NCBI GenBank assembly: GCA_033557465.1
Contig: CM066033.1
Span: 905,908,808-905,972,807, forward strand
Source: Ichthyophis bannanicus
Lineage: Eukaryota; Chordata; Amphibia; Gymnophiona; Ichthyophiidae
Reading direction: 5' to 3'
DNA length: 64,000 bases
Shown one piece after another: positions 1 through 10,742 of this stretch. The translations under genes were made by a program, and so were the position numbers. How positions within the stretch are numbered: the stretch's first letter is position 1; every line of letters begins with the position of its first letter. Under the pieces are notes generated by a model. The model saw nothing but the letters and a program-made list of their open reading frames with translations, did no database searches and was not told the DNA's origin.

Positions 1-700
1 CTGCACTGGATGCATGAGGAGCCGGAAAAAAAGACAGGTAGATATACCTCTTGATTAAGATGAAAAGGCGAGACCACTTTAGGCATAAAGTGGGGATTCG
101 TCCTAAGGACCACCTTATCATGATGAAATCTGGTATAAGGTGGATTTGCCACCAAAGCCTGCAGTTCACTGATGCGGCGAGCCGAAGTGACTGCAATAAG
201 GAAAAGGACCTTCCAAGAAAGAAATTTCAGGGAGGTAGATACCAATGGTTCAAAAGGTGGCTTCATAAGTTGACCCAGAACTAAATTCAAGTCCCATGCT
301 ACCGGAGGAGGCCGGATGGGAGGCTTAGTGAGGGTTAGGCCTCTCATGAATCTTGCAATAAGAGGATGAGAGGAAACAGATTGTCCATTTATAGGTTTTA
401 AGGATGCTGTAATAGCACTTAAATGGACTCGTACTGAATTCGTCTTGAGGCCTGCATTGGAAAGATGCAGGAGATAGTCTAGTAGAGAATTCAAAGGAAG
501 TGCCAGAGGGTCAAGACCCTGTTAAGCACACCAAATGGAAAAACGTTTCCATTTGAAAGCATAGGAACGCCTGGTAGAGGGTTTCCTAGAGGCATAAAGG
601 ATATCTTTCACTGGTTGAGAAAGATTAAACTCTTGAAGGCTTAAGCCTTCAGTAACCAAGCTCGGAGATGTAGGGACTTGGGGTTTGGATGCCACAAAGT
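1..700 (-). pseudogene. DIRS tyrosine recombinase, copy A1 (partial, stop-containing)
   Basis: The recombinase would join linear or circular DIRS DNA into the genome with a tyrosine nucleophile instead of an integrase. On the minus strand the N-terminal part reads through RKPSTRRSYAFKWKRFSIWC and then meets an in-frame TAA at 522-524, where the family has a sense codon. Downstream the frame resumes with the family pattern, including SARRISELQAL, in which the Arg before ISEL matches the first catalytic Arg of tyrosine recombinases. The C-terminal H-x-x-R and Tyr boxes lie beyond the window start. The start overlaps the end of the RT frame, as in other DIRS elements. Confidence 0.8.
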
Positions 701-2548
701 CCCCTGCTCCTGAGACAGAAGGTCTGGTGCAGCTCCCAGGTCCAGGGAGGAGCCCTGGGAGAGCTGTAGAAGGAGAGGGAACCACACTTGGCGTGGCCAG
801 CGTGGAGCAATGAGGATCATGGATCCGTGATCCCTCTGAAGTTTGAACAGAGTCTTGGGAATCAAAGGAATGGGTGGAAAAGCGTACAGGAATTCCTGAC
901 CCCAATGCAGGAGAAAGGCATCGTTGGCCTGAGCTCCCTGACACGGAGTCCTGGAACAGAACCGGGGAAGTTTGGCATTCCACGGACTTGCAAAGAGGTC
1001 TATGTCCGGGGTCCCCCATTCCTGAAAGATTCTGCGTATCTGGTCCATATGTAGGGACCATTCGTGTGGGAGCAGAACTCGACTGAGTCTGTCTGCCCGA
1101 GAGTTTTGAACTCCTGGAAGATATACTGCCAGAAGATGAATTTGGTGCTCTCTGGCGAAGGCCCATAATCTGAGAGCTTCGTTGCAAAGCGACAGAGAGC
1201 CCGTCCCTCCTTGTTTGTTGATATAAAACATGGCCACCTGATTGTCTGTCTGAACTAGGACAGTCAGGTTGGCAAGGAGGGTATGGAAGACTGTGAGGGC
1301 AAGGAAGATTGCTCGCAGTTCCAGAAGATTGATATGAAGGGTGGTCTCTTGGGGAGACCAGATTCCCTGAGTGGAGAGATGTTGAAGATGAGCTCCCCAC
1401 CCTGTTTGGGAGACATCTGTTGTGAGGGTTGCTTGGGGCAACGAAGGTTGGAAGGGGGTCCCCAACAACAGATTTTTGGAGGATGTCCACCACTGGAGAG
1501 ACCAAAACAGACGTTTTGAGGTGAGTACCTGGTCTGACAGCAGTCCCGAGGCTTGAGACCACTGGGTGGCCAATGTCCATTGAGCTGCTCTCATATGGAG
1601 ACGAGCATAGGGTACCACATGAACCGTGGAGGCCATGTGGCCGAGAAGTTGCAGCATTTCTTTGGCTGACAAGTGACTTCTAGACTGAGCCTGGGAGGCC
1701 AAGCTTATTAGCCTTTGGCCTCGGACCAGAGGGAGGTAGGCCCTTGCAGTGGTGGAGTCCAATTGGGCCCCTATGAATTCCAGGGACTGAGTAGGGATGA
1801 GTTGGGACTTGGGAATGTTTACCACAAGTCCCAGATATTGAAGAATACGCCTTGTGCGGTCCAGAGAAATCTGGGCTTCTGATTGAGATGGAGCTCGGAT
1901 GAGCCAGTCGTCCAGATATGGGAAGACAAAGATTCCCATGCCTCTGAGAAATGCGGCAACGACTGCCATGCATTTTGTGAATACTCTTGGAGCAGAGGCC
2001 AGACCGAAGGGTAGTACTCTGTACTGGAAATGTTTTCCCTGGAACAGAAATCTTAGATACTTTCTGTGGGATGGATGGATGAGTATATGAGTGTACGCAT
2101 CCTTGAGATCTAGAGAACAAAGCCAATCTTGACTCTGAAGGTATGGAAGGAGAAGGCCCAGAGAGAGCATTTTGAATTTCTCCTTGAATAGAAACCTGTT
2201 CAATTCTCTCAGATCTAGGATAGGTCTGAAGCCCCCTGTCTTCTTTGTTATGAGAAAGTAAGGGGAGTAGAAACCTAACCCCTGTTGTGGAGGAGGAACC
2301 TCCTCTGTTGCCCCTTGGGCAAGAAGAGAAGAGACTTCCTGACCCAACAGGGTCAGAAGAGATGGGGGAGAACTGAATTGCCTCACCATGGTATGGGGAG
2401 GAAGGCTGGAGAAATGAAGTTTGTAGCCTTCTCGGATAATAGAGAGGGTCCATTGCTCTGATGTTATTTGCTCCCATCTGGGAGCAAAGTGAGCTAGCCT
2501 TCCAGGAATGGTGAGGGGCTCTGGCTGTGCTAGAGCCAGAAACGGCAA
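641..2548 (-). CDS. DIRS RT / RNase H / methyltransferase-like polyprotein, copy A1 (open, 635 codons)
   Basis: An uninterrupted frame of 635 codons. Reverse transcriptase: KKTGGFRPILDL near residues 102-113, motif A SLDLKDAY with D147, motif B LPFGLASAPRVF at 179-190, and the catalytic YLDD at 211-214. RNase H: D378, E410, D435 and D486 stand in the expected order (TTDVS, LLELRAI, QTDNQVAM, SRADRLSR). Residues about 510-620 (DIDLFAS, DAFLLHWG, YAFPP, APRWPRQ) resemble the Dam-like methyltransferase segment of vertebrate DIRS elements, with YAFPP in the place of the D/N-PP-Y motif. The Met at 2548 follows the gag stop at 2565; the true start may be translated by another route. It makes cDNA from the element RNA. 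All RT and RNase H catalytic residues are kept, although gag and recombinase of this copy are broken. Confidence 0.88.
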   Translation of the reverse strand: MPFLALAQPEPLTIPGRLAHFAPRWEQITSEQWTLSIIREGYKLHFSSLPPHTMVRQFSSPPSLLTLLGQEVSSLLAQGATEEVPPPQQGLGFYSPYFLITKKTGGFRPILDLRELNRFLFKEKFKMLSLGLLLPYLQSQDWLCSLDLKDAYTHILIHPSHRKYLRFLFQGKHFQYRVLPFGLASAPRVFTKCMAVVAAFLRGMGIFVFPYLDDWLIRAPSQSEAQISLDRTRRILQYLGLVVNIPKSQLIPTQSLEFIGAQLDSTTARAYLPLVRGQRLISLASQAQSRSHLSAKEMLQLLGHMASTVHVVPYARLHMRAAQWTLATQWSQASGLLSDQVLTSKRLFWSLQWWTSSKNLLLGTPFQPSLPQATLTTDVSQTGWGAHLQHLSTQGIWSPQETTLHINLLELRAIFLALTVFHTLLANLTVLVQTDNQVAMFYINKQGGTGSLSLCNEALRLWAFAREHQIHLLAVYLPGVQNSRADRLSRVLLPHEWSLHMDQIRRIFQEWGTPDIDLFASPWNAKLPRFCSRTPCQGAQANDAFLLHWGQEFLYAFPPIPLIPKTLFKLQRDHGSMILIAPRWPRQVWFPLLLQLSQGSSLDLGAAPDLLSQEQGTLWHPNPKSLHLRAWLLKA

Positions 2549-2564
2549 GTTCTCTAGAGGGAAG

Positions 2565-4367
2565 TCAAAACCCCTGAGGGGGTTGAGCCTGCTGGGATGT
2601 AGCAGACACTGCAGGCTTCGACTTTACCTGCTTAGATTGTTGACGCTTAGCCGCAAGGCGAGGCTGAGCAGATTGCTGGCCAGTATTTGTGGGAAATCTG
2701 GTCTTTTTATAGTAAGGCCTTTTAAAAGGCTTCTTTTTGGTAGGGGTAGAAGTAGACTTGGAAAGTCTATCTAGAGTGGCATTTTCTGCATCCATTTGAG
2801 CAGCTTTAATCTGCCAGTCTTCCCCAAATAAGTTCTCACCGGTACAGGGCAGATTCCTGAGGCCTTCTACAACCCAGGGTTCTAGGTTAGAAGCCTGGAG
2901 CCAAGCGAGACGTCGGGCTGCAATAGCAATTCCCGAAGCTCTGCCTGCAACTTCAAAGGAATCAAAGGCTGCCCTGTTGGAGAACTTGGAGACCTCGGAA
3001 AGTTGTGTCACCATAGAAAAGAAGTCCGCCCTTTGATCATCAGGGATAAAGGGGGCAAAATTCTGTATTTTTAGGGCAAGTTGCCCAAGATACATGCCCA
3101 TATAAAGGCTATAAGAGTTGATCCTGGCTATAAGCATACTAGCCTGGAACATCTTTCTTCCAAAAGAGTCTAGGTTCTTACATTCTTGCCCTGGAGGTTG
3201 TAGAAGAATGCCTCTTAGGACTCTTTATTTTCTTCATGGCAGACTTCACCACAATGGAGTGGTGAGGCAGCTGAGTTTTCTGGAACCCAGGCGAAGGAGG
3301 GACCCGATACATGGTGTCCAACCTGCGGGAATGGGGAGACAGTGTTAAAGGAGTCTCCCACAAATCCATCAAGTGTTCTTGAAGGATTTCATGGACAGGC
3401 AGAGTGACTGCCTCTTTAGGAGCTTTTGAGTATCCTAAAATGTCCAATTTTTTTGATCTGGGTTCTCTTTCAGAAGATGTAGTAATAGAAAGTGCTTTAG
3501 CTACATCAACAATGAAATCCTGAAAGGATAAATCCTCTGGAGGAGACATCCTCCTCTTGGGAGAAGAGGGCTCCTCAGGAAGAGTAAGCTCAGCAGAGTC
3601 ATCAGAGGAATTGAATTCATCAGAAGAATCTGAGTACTCTTTCTGTGCTTCCAATGTACGATACGCATACCGATCGGTATCGACATCGGGCGTATCGGGC
3701 ATGGGATCGGTACCGGGCGAAAGCCGGAATCCGGCATGCGAAACCGATCGACGTTTAGAAGTCGATGGTCTCGGTTCCGGTGTAGATACCGGAACCGGGG
3801 TCGGTACCGATAAAATCGGTACCGAGGGCGTCGCAGCCTTAATGAAGGCCAGTAGGCCTGCTGCATGGTCTGGACAGTACTGCCCATAGACGCCACTACT
3901 GCCTGGATGTCGGTACCGGTATGGGCCGGTACCCCAGAGCAGTCCAACAGGTGATCTGTCGAGGCCGTGCCATCGATGTCAACCTGTGACCCCATGATTG
4001 CTTTGGAGGCCGGAACCTCCCGCCGGGGTTTTTTGGCCTGGGCAGAATCCTCGAACTCAGAACTGAGAGCCTCTCGATCTTTAGAAAGAGATTTGCTTTT
4101 AGAGGATTTGCCCACAGAAGTTTTGGTTACCTGAGATCCATCCGGAGAGGAAGACCTGGATGACTGTGATGCTTCTGAAGGAAACAGCACATGGAGCTTG
4201 TTAGCCCGGTTCTGCAAACCGCGTTTAGACATCTGGGTGCAGGATGGGCAGTCCGGTATGGAGTGCTCAGGTCCCAAACATTTGAGACACCATTCATGGG
4301 TGTCTGTGACAGAAATGACAGCACTGCATTTGGTACATTTTTTGAAACCAGGGACTGGCTTCTCCAT
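2565..4367 (-). pseudogene. DIRS gag-like protein, copy A1 (broken in three pieces)
   Basis: The N-terminal piece (3501-4367) starts MEKPVPGFKKCTKC and has two CxxC pairs plus His within 30 residues, a likely zinc-binding module. It is followed by Ser- and acid-rich sequence. The middle piece (3178-3702, another frame) holds LPVHEILQEHLMDLWETPL, and the last piece (2565-3152) has a helical segment followed by a basic Lys-rich tail. A frameshift around 3500-3700 and a stop between 3153 and 3177 separate them. The same blocks occur in order in copies A2, A3, C and D2, so this is the family's gag-like protein. Its role in particle formation is inferred from position only. Confidence 0.75.
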
Positions 4368-4754
4368 GAGGAGAAATTGTGTAGGCCTTAAGGCCTAACA
4401 CCGGGTACCAAGCTGTGCTGAAGAAAATAAAAAAGTCTTTTTTTTTTTTTTTTTGATATAGAAAGAAAGAAAGACCGGCGATACCGGTTTCGGTATGGGG
4501 AAGGCAGGTACGCGGTCTAAAGAAACAAACAAAAGTAACAAATTCTTCAGCGGTGACAGGAACACGACCTGTTGGCTCCGCGGAAAAAGAAGAACTGAGG
4601 AGAGCTGGTCAGGAAGGCGGGAAGGCAGCGCGCATGTGCAGTGGGAGGCCCCAAAAGCTTTTCATTTGAAAAGCTGGGGAGCTTTCCCGCGCAGGCTCCG
4701 TCGGTACCGACGTACCCATATGTGATGACTTATTCCTGCTTGTTCCTAGAGATA
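4368..4754 (-). repeat. 5' leader and right terminal inverted repeat of DIRS A1
   Basis: The leader holds a T run near 4438-4454 and a block (about 4540-4754) that is the inverted counterpart of the left terminal repeats at 47619 and 60545. Shared words include CCGTCGGTACCGACG, ACCCATATGTGA and the end TTCCTAGAGATA. Transcription of the element should start near here, reading leftwards. Confidence 0.75.
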
Positions 4755-6570
4755 GGACAAACGCCTGAGGCGTTAGAGCCTGTGATTAGCTGAAGATCCG
4801 CAATGTCTCTCCTAACTGGGGTCAGCTAGGAGAGATACTGGAACATGGAGAGCTTCAGAGGTACCTAAACCTTAAGGTTATGGTGGAAGTTGTTAACTAC
4901 CACAAAAGTGGTTTTGAGTGTGGAACCCCAAACATGCTGGATAGCATAGGTATGGGTAAAGCCCATCTGTCAGAATCATATAGCTATACGAGCCTGGACA
5001 GTCAGGTAGATAAATGCAGGATACCTATCTACCCATAGTGAATACCTCGACAGATAGATATATGAGAATATATCTATAGTGAGATATGAAGGGCATAAAA
5101 TACACACAAAGATAGACAGACATCTGTAAGATGTATGCTACAAATATGAATATATAGGCCTCTATATGGGTGTCTGCAATGAAGCAGACAGAGATATGCC
5201 TACAGAACAGTATTCACATAGGAAAATGTGGAGAGGAAAGATTCATCTAATAACAAGAAGGTGGAACCTACTTGAGAAGATATATAGAGAATCTGTTCCC
5301 ACTGGTTATGAGCTACAGGGATGTTAGGTAGTGAAATAACCAGGACGGTTACGTGAAAAGCAGAGGATGATATCAGTCTGCAGCCAGCAAGTCCCGAGTA
5401 TTTCAGAACTCTAGTATGGTAAGTGAACAGGAGACGCATAAAAATGAGATACCATGCTGACCTGCTTAAGGGCAAAGAGGTATCATGCGTTCTTACCATG
5501 AGGACGAGCTGCAAGGAGAAAAGCATATTCCCGATTGGAAATACTATGGACCAAAGCAGGGAATTGGCAACTCCTTAAGCTTTCACGTAAGAGAAGACCT
5601 ATGTCCTTTATATTAAAAAGGAGATCCTTTCTAGTCATGGGAGACATGACTGAAAAAGCCTTTTCCAGCCATCTAGGACAGCTGTTGGAGAAAAATCCCC
5701 CATGCTCTCTAGCAAGGGCCCATAGTGGAGAGCTTCTCTGTAGGATTGCAGAGAGCATGATGCAGGAGAATGAGGAGATAGGTACTGGCTCTCCAGTAGC
5801 CAGTTCTATGTCAACTATGCTGCCAAACCCAGGGGAATGGAGATGGCAGAAAGAGAAGACAATCCAACAAGCTTGTAGTGAAAAAGTTTCCAAGACAGAT
5901 GACAGCACTGACTTGGAGCCACTACTAAGACCAGAGAGAATGTTAGTGGAGGACAAATCTGGTTGCTGGTGGACAAGAACCAGTGGTCCAAACATTAAGA
6001 CTCCTGCATTGGCAGCTGCTTGCCAGACAGCAGAAAGAATGTTACTGTTTAAAAACAGAAAGAACAGACAGAACAGGAGTAGAAAAACTCTGGACATGTC
6101 TGATGAACTGCTTCAAAGCAAGATTGAAAAAGAGGAGTCAACTCAGAGAAGAGAACTCCGCACTGGAAAAGTAACAAAACTAGAGAGGCTGAAGAAAAGC
6201 CCTCCAGTGAAGCAATACCGCTCTTACAGCTTGGTAAGAAGGTAAAAAGAATGGAGCTGAAGAAGACTTACAAAGTAGTGAGTCTATAGAAAGGAAAAAA
6301 GACATGCTGGCACAAGAACTATCATTTGATAGTGGTTAGACCTCTTTCCCTAGCAGGAAGAAGAGGAGAACCCTGTGCCCTATAGGCATGAACATCCTGA
6401 CAGCAAATAGAACATAGAAAAAATGGATGTCTTTTGGGAAGAGATCCATGTCTAGGGTTTAGAATGAGAGCAGTGGATTGCCTCTATTGAGAAGAAGCAA
6501 CTGCGGATTCTAACCCCCAGAGTCACAAGCATCTGATAAAGATTGATCAGAAACCCTGCAGTTGCTTGGT
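4755..6570. other. Unassigned sequence between two DIRS copies
   Basis: I recognise no repeat family here. 4935-5220 is AT-rich with many imperfect GATA/TATA words. 5483-6245 has overlapping open frames on both strands (204 codons minus, 236 plus), neither resembling a family I know. On the minus strand, 5497-5737 could be an exon: a pyrimidine-rich stretch ending CAG precedes it and ATG|GTAAGA follows it. This is weak evidence; chance or an old unrecognised element is as likely. Confidence 0.3.
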
Positions 6571-8712
6571 TTACTGAGCCTGGTGAGAGATTGAATTCTG
6601 CAAACTAGGACGATGCTTCCCCTGTTTTGGAACATCTGCATGATGGGCAAATGATGCATAAAACCTTCTTCTCCTATGGGAAAAAGGTTTGGCAGGACAT
6701 TTCCTACCTACTGGGACAGAAGAAGGTGCAAAACAGCCCTTAGGAATAGGTAAGTCAGTGGACAACTGAGTAACCTGACGTAAAGACTCCTTGTTGAAAA
6801 GATTGTCTCCAGTACAAGGAGTATGTCCCAGTCTTTGCTGTGCCCATTTGTCTAAGTCTGAAGCCAGGCTCTACGTCGTGCCCCTATAGATATAACAGAA
6901 ATCCTGCTAGCAGACTCAAAAGAGTCTAGAGAAGCACGAGTAAGAAAGCAAGAGATAAACTGGAGATGCTTACGCAGTGAAGAATAGCCTGCACTCTTGG
7001 ACTCTGGAAGAGAAGGAGTCAAAAGATGCAATTGCTTTGTGACCTCCTCAAGAGACAGACTCATATAAAAAATATATGAGAGAATTCTTGCAGAAAGCAT
7101 AGATGTCTGGAAGGTTTGACGTCCAAAGGCATCTAGTGTCTTAGACTCACGACCTGGCGGATAAGAAGAGTGCTTTTTCTTACTCTTTATCCACCTCATT
7201 GCTGATTCCACTACTATGGAATGATGAGGAAGTTGAGTCTTTTGAAACCCTGGAGAGGGGGGCACCTGATATAAGAGATCAGTTGCTCTGGAAGGTGGGG
7301 GGTACCCTTAAAGGTGTTTCCCACATTCCTAGAAGGAGATCCTGCAAGGAATGATGCAAAGGAAGCATTATGTTCTCCTTTGCTTTGGTAGAAACAGAGA
7401 CTTGTGCAGGATCATGTCCTGGGATGGGAATGGCAAGAGATCTTGCTATATCCAGGAGGAAACTCTGAAAAGAGGGATCCCCAACAGGAATCTCCCTTGG
7501 ACAGGTTAGATCTGAAGAACTAGCCTGAGCACCGACAGAACTATCCAAATATATTGGAATAGAAGATCCTGCAGAGTGCAGTGTGGAATGCTTAAGGGAT
7601 GGTCGCCGGTACTGGTTGTCAGGAGCAGTGACCGTCATTACCACATTGCCCATGCCAGGTATAGACTCCAAGCTTGGTATAGAAGGGAGCGATCCTGTTG
7701 AAAAAAGCATGGCAGGAGTTGGGCACGATGTTACTGTGGATACCGGTACCGATGCCAATACCGGTACCGATGTCGGAGTCGAGCCCGACAGACATCGGAG
7801 CAGAAATCAGTGACCGTTCAATCAGACCGGGATAACCGAAAACCTTCGGCCGCTATCCTCGGTACCGAGGCAGCGGTATCGATCGGTGTCGGTACCAAAG
7901 CGTATTGGTACCCAGTCTTCCAGACTAGAGATTGATTCCAAACTCGGCATTGAGGGCAGCTCAATCTGCCCCGAGGGAACCGAGAGTTGCGGATCCGAAT
8001 CATCGGAACCGAGCCTTCGGTACCACCAAGAGCCGGTACCAAGGCGAGTCGGTACCCAGTCCTCCAGACTGGAGATCGATTCGAGACAAGGCATCGAAAA
8101 AAGCGAGGCTATCAATGCACGTCTGGAGGGTACCGACGTTGGTGGTAGTATCGGTGCTGGTACCGATAAAGGAAAGTCAGTCTGGAGAGAATCCACCGGT
8201 CTCGAAGGCACAGAGGACGCCAGATGACCATCCCTGGTGAGGAGTGTTTCATCCAACACCAGTGCCGATGCCGGGGTATCGGTACCGCTCGAAGCGGCTG
8301 CCACCACCGGACACGGCTCAGGTATGTTCTGTGAGGGGTGAACCCCAGGAACAACCTGAAACCCCTGAAAGGCTTTGGAGACCGAAGACTCCCGCCGGGG
8401 TTTTGAAACCAGTGGGCCCTCGAGGGCAAGGCCGGAGCCGTCTACATGCTGTGCATGAGACTTAGCACTCGAGGGCTGGCTAGTCTTAACAGACTGTTTG
8501 TGGGTTACCTGATCTTGTGTAGAAGAAGGAGGGGATGGTGCCCCGAAGTTGGAGGGAAACCGTGTATCGAGGGAACCTTGATGTTGAAGACCTCTTCTCA
8601 CCAAACTGTTGTCAGGACCCAAGCAGGTTAGACACCGACTTCGAGGGTCTAAAAATAAAGTTGTACCGCCACAGTCTGAACATTTCTTGGAGAAAGTGGC
8701 TGGCGGTTCCAT
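6571..8712 (-). pseudogene. DIRS gag-like protein, copy A2 (fragmented)
   Basis: The N-terminal piece (7822-8712, 296 codons) starts MEPPATFSKKCSDCGG, again with CxxC...CxxC spacing. It carries a repeated block LESISSLEDWVP twice in its C-terminal half, and a related LESIPGMG stands in the next piece (7279-7758). The third piece (6852-7265) has GFQKTQLPHHSIVVESAM and LDAFGRQTFQTSMLSARI, which match A1 and A3 gag. A further weak match runs to 6571. Stops and frameshifts separate the pieces. The DNA under the middle part is rich in GGTACC words, giving GT- and P-rich low-complexity protein. Confidence 0.72.
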
Positions 8713-9083
8713 GAAGGAAAAAGAAGAGGCCTAAAAGGCCTAAGGAACCGTGGGACACTATGAAGAAAAAATATCCCATGAAAAAGGAAGATTTTACAAG
8801 AAAAGAAAAGAAAAGACCGGCGGTGTCGGGAAGACAGCCGCGACCACAAGAATACTAAAGAAATAAAACAAGAATTTTCTGCGGTGACAGGACGACGTCC
8901 TGCCGGCTCCGTGGAAAACGAAAACTGAGGAGAGGCAGTTGGGAAAGGCGGGAGGCAGCACGCAGGCGTGGTGGGATGCTTTCAAAAGCTCTTTGATTGG
9001 ACGCTGGGAAGCGTTCCCACGCAGACTCCGTCGGTACCGACGTACCCATATGTGAAGACTCATTCCTGCTTGTTCCTGGAGAC
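6571..9083 (-). mobile_element. DIRS retrotransposon copy A2 (gag part only)
   Basis: The right terminal repeat and leader (8713-9083) end in TTCCTGGAGA, as in copies A1 and A3, and share the block with CCGTCGGTACCGACG near 9026-9040. Gag pieces follow leftwards to about 6571. No RT, RNase H or recombinase follows, so the element is cut off on its downstream side. The right border abuts a CR1 fragment that starts at 9084 inside its RT region, suggesting that A2 landed in that CR1 copy and the other half was lost or moved. Confidence 0.75.
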
Positions 9084-10565
9084 GATGTATCACAACTATT
9101 AGATAAACTGAAGAGTAGCAAAATCACCTGGGCCGGATGGCATACATCCAAGGGTGTAGAAAGAACTGAAATATGAGATTGCAGACCTGCTATTAGTAAT
9201 CTGTGAACTATCATTAAAATCATCTCTAATACCTGAAGATTGGTAATACCTGAACAATGTAACACCAATTTTTAAAAAGGGTTCCAGGGGTGATCCGGGA
9301 AACTACAGACCGGTGAGGCTCAGGTAGAAACTATCATAAAGAATAAAATTACTCAGCATGTAGATAGTCATGGCCTAATGGGAGACAGCCAACATGGCTT
9401 TAGACAAGGAAGATCTTGTCTTACTAATCTGTTATGTTTTTTTGAAAGTGTGAATAAACAGGTGGACAAAGGTGAGTCGGTTGATATAGTGTATCTGGAC
9501 TTTCAGAAAGCCTTTGACAAGGTCCCTCATCAGAGACTTTTGTCAAAACTAAAGAGTCATGGGATAGGAGGCAGTGTACTACTGTGAATCAGGAACTGGT
9601 TAAAAGATAGAAAGCAGAGGGTTGGGCTAAATGGCCAATTTTCCCAATGGAGAAAGGTGAATAGTGGTGTACCCCAGGGATCTGTGCTGGGTCCGCTGCT
9701 TTTTGACATATTCATAAATGACCTGGAAAGTGGAATAACGAGTGAGGTTATCAAATTTGCAGATGAGACAAAACTATTTAAAGTTGTTAAAACCCAAGAG
9801 GATTGTGGAAAATTGCAAGAGGATCTTGATAAATTGGAAGACTGGGCATCAAAATGGCAGATGAAATTTAATGTGGACAAGTACAAAGTTATGCACCTAG
9901 GGAAAAACAACCAAAATTATGGTTATACAGTGCAAGGTTCCACATTAGGAACCACCACCCAGGAAAAAGATTTAGGTGTCATTGTGGATAACATGTTAAA
10001 ACCCTCGGCCCAGTGTGCAGCAGCGGCCAAGAGAACAAATAGAATGTTAGGTATCATAAGAAAAGGAATGGAAAATAAAACAAAAGATATTATAATGCCT
10101 CTATACCGTTCCATGGTGAGACCGCACCTTAAATATTGTGTGCAATTCTGGTCGCCGTATCTTAAAAAGGATATAGCGTTATTAGAAAAGGTTCAGAGAA
10201 GAGCCACCAAAATGGTAAAGGGGATGGAGGGATACTCCTATGAAGAAAGGCTAAAATGGTTAGGGCTCTTTAACTTGGAAAAGAGACGGCTAAGCGGAGA
10301 TATGATAGAAGTCTATAAATTAATGAACGGAGTGGAACGGGTAAACGTCGATCGATTGTTTACGTTATCAGAATATAGAAAGACTAGGGGACATGCAATG
10401 AAGCTACAGGGTAAACTATTTAAGACTAATAAAAGAAAATATTTTTTTCACTCAACGTGTAATCAAACTCTGGAATTTGTTACCGGAGGATGTAGTAAGA
10501 GCTGTTAGTGTAGCTGGGTTTAAAAAAGGGTTGGACAAGTTCCTGGAGGAAAGGTCCATAAACCA
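9084..10565 (+). pseudogene. CR1 reverse transcriptase, copy 1 (inactive)
   Basis: Encodes the RT and C-terminal part of a CR1 ORF2 protein, which copies element RNA at a nicked target. Recognisable blocks are GDSQHGFRQGRSCLTN, motif [61 protein letters not shown] and [20 protein letters not shown]. Breaks: a region lost or shifted near 9310-9340, TGG to TGA at about 9585, and a frameshift near 10450 in the poly-T/A run. Motif C reads FADE instead of FADD. Two larger open pieces remain (9378-9587 and 9657-10508). Confidence 0.88.
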
Positions 10566-10742
10566 TTATTAAAAAGGGACCCAGGATATCAATGCTTGAC
10601 CCAATACAAGTATTGTGGAACCTTTGTCTTTTGGGTATACTGCTAGGTACGTATGACCTAGATTGGCCACTGTTGGAAACAGGATACTGGGCTTGATGGA
10701 CCTTGGTCTGACCCAGTATGGCATATCTTATGTTCTTATGTA
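9084..10742 (+). mobile_element. CR1-type LINE fragment, copy 1
   Basis: Starts abruptly inside the RT domain and runs to the CR1-type 3' end, with GATACTGGGCTTGATGGACC and a final TTCTTATG tail near 10735. It is collinear with the copy at 61640-63312. The 5' border is the end of DIRS copy A2 (9083). Confidence 0.88.

Larger units (their letters stand above)
1..4754 (-). mobile_element. DIRS-type retrotransposon, copy A1 (truncated by window edge)
   Basis: A DIRS element read on the minus strand: terminal repeat and leader (4368-4754), gag (2565-4367), RT/RNase H/methyltransferase-like frame (641-2548) and tyrosine recombinase (window start to about 700). The order and the overlap of recombinase with the RT frame are typical of DIRS elements. 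The right end ends in TCCTAGAGATA at 4754, matching the end of copy A3 at 53265. The left terminal repeat lies outside the window. It belongs to the same family as A2, A3 and A4, judged by shared gag, RT and terminal sequences. Confidence 0.9.

Noticed and set aside
522..1580. 352-codon minus frame as one protein
   Set aside because: Only its last 40 or so codons match the recombinase; the rest is the RNase H/methyltransferase region read in the wrong frame.
1680..2477. 265-codon minus frame
   Set aside because: Off-frame reading of the RT gene at 641-2548; no motif of its own.
3557..3889. Plus-strand 110-codon frame in A1 gag (and similar ones at 7583, 7886, 7932)
   Set aside because: Antisense of GGTACC-rich gag DNA; low-complexity and not conserved between copies.
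4755..5220. GATA-rich stretch as a satellite
   Set aside because: Words are scattered and do not form a regular tandem period.
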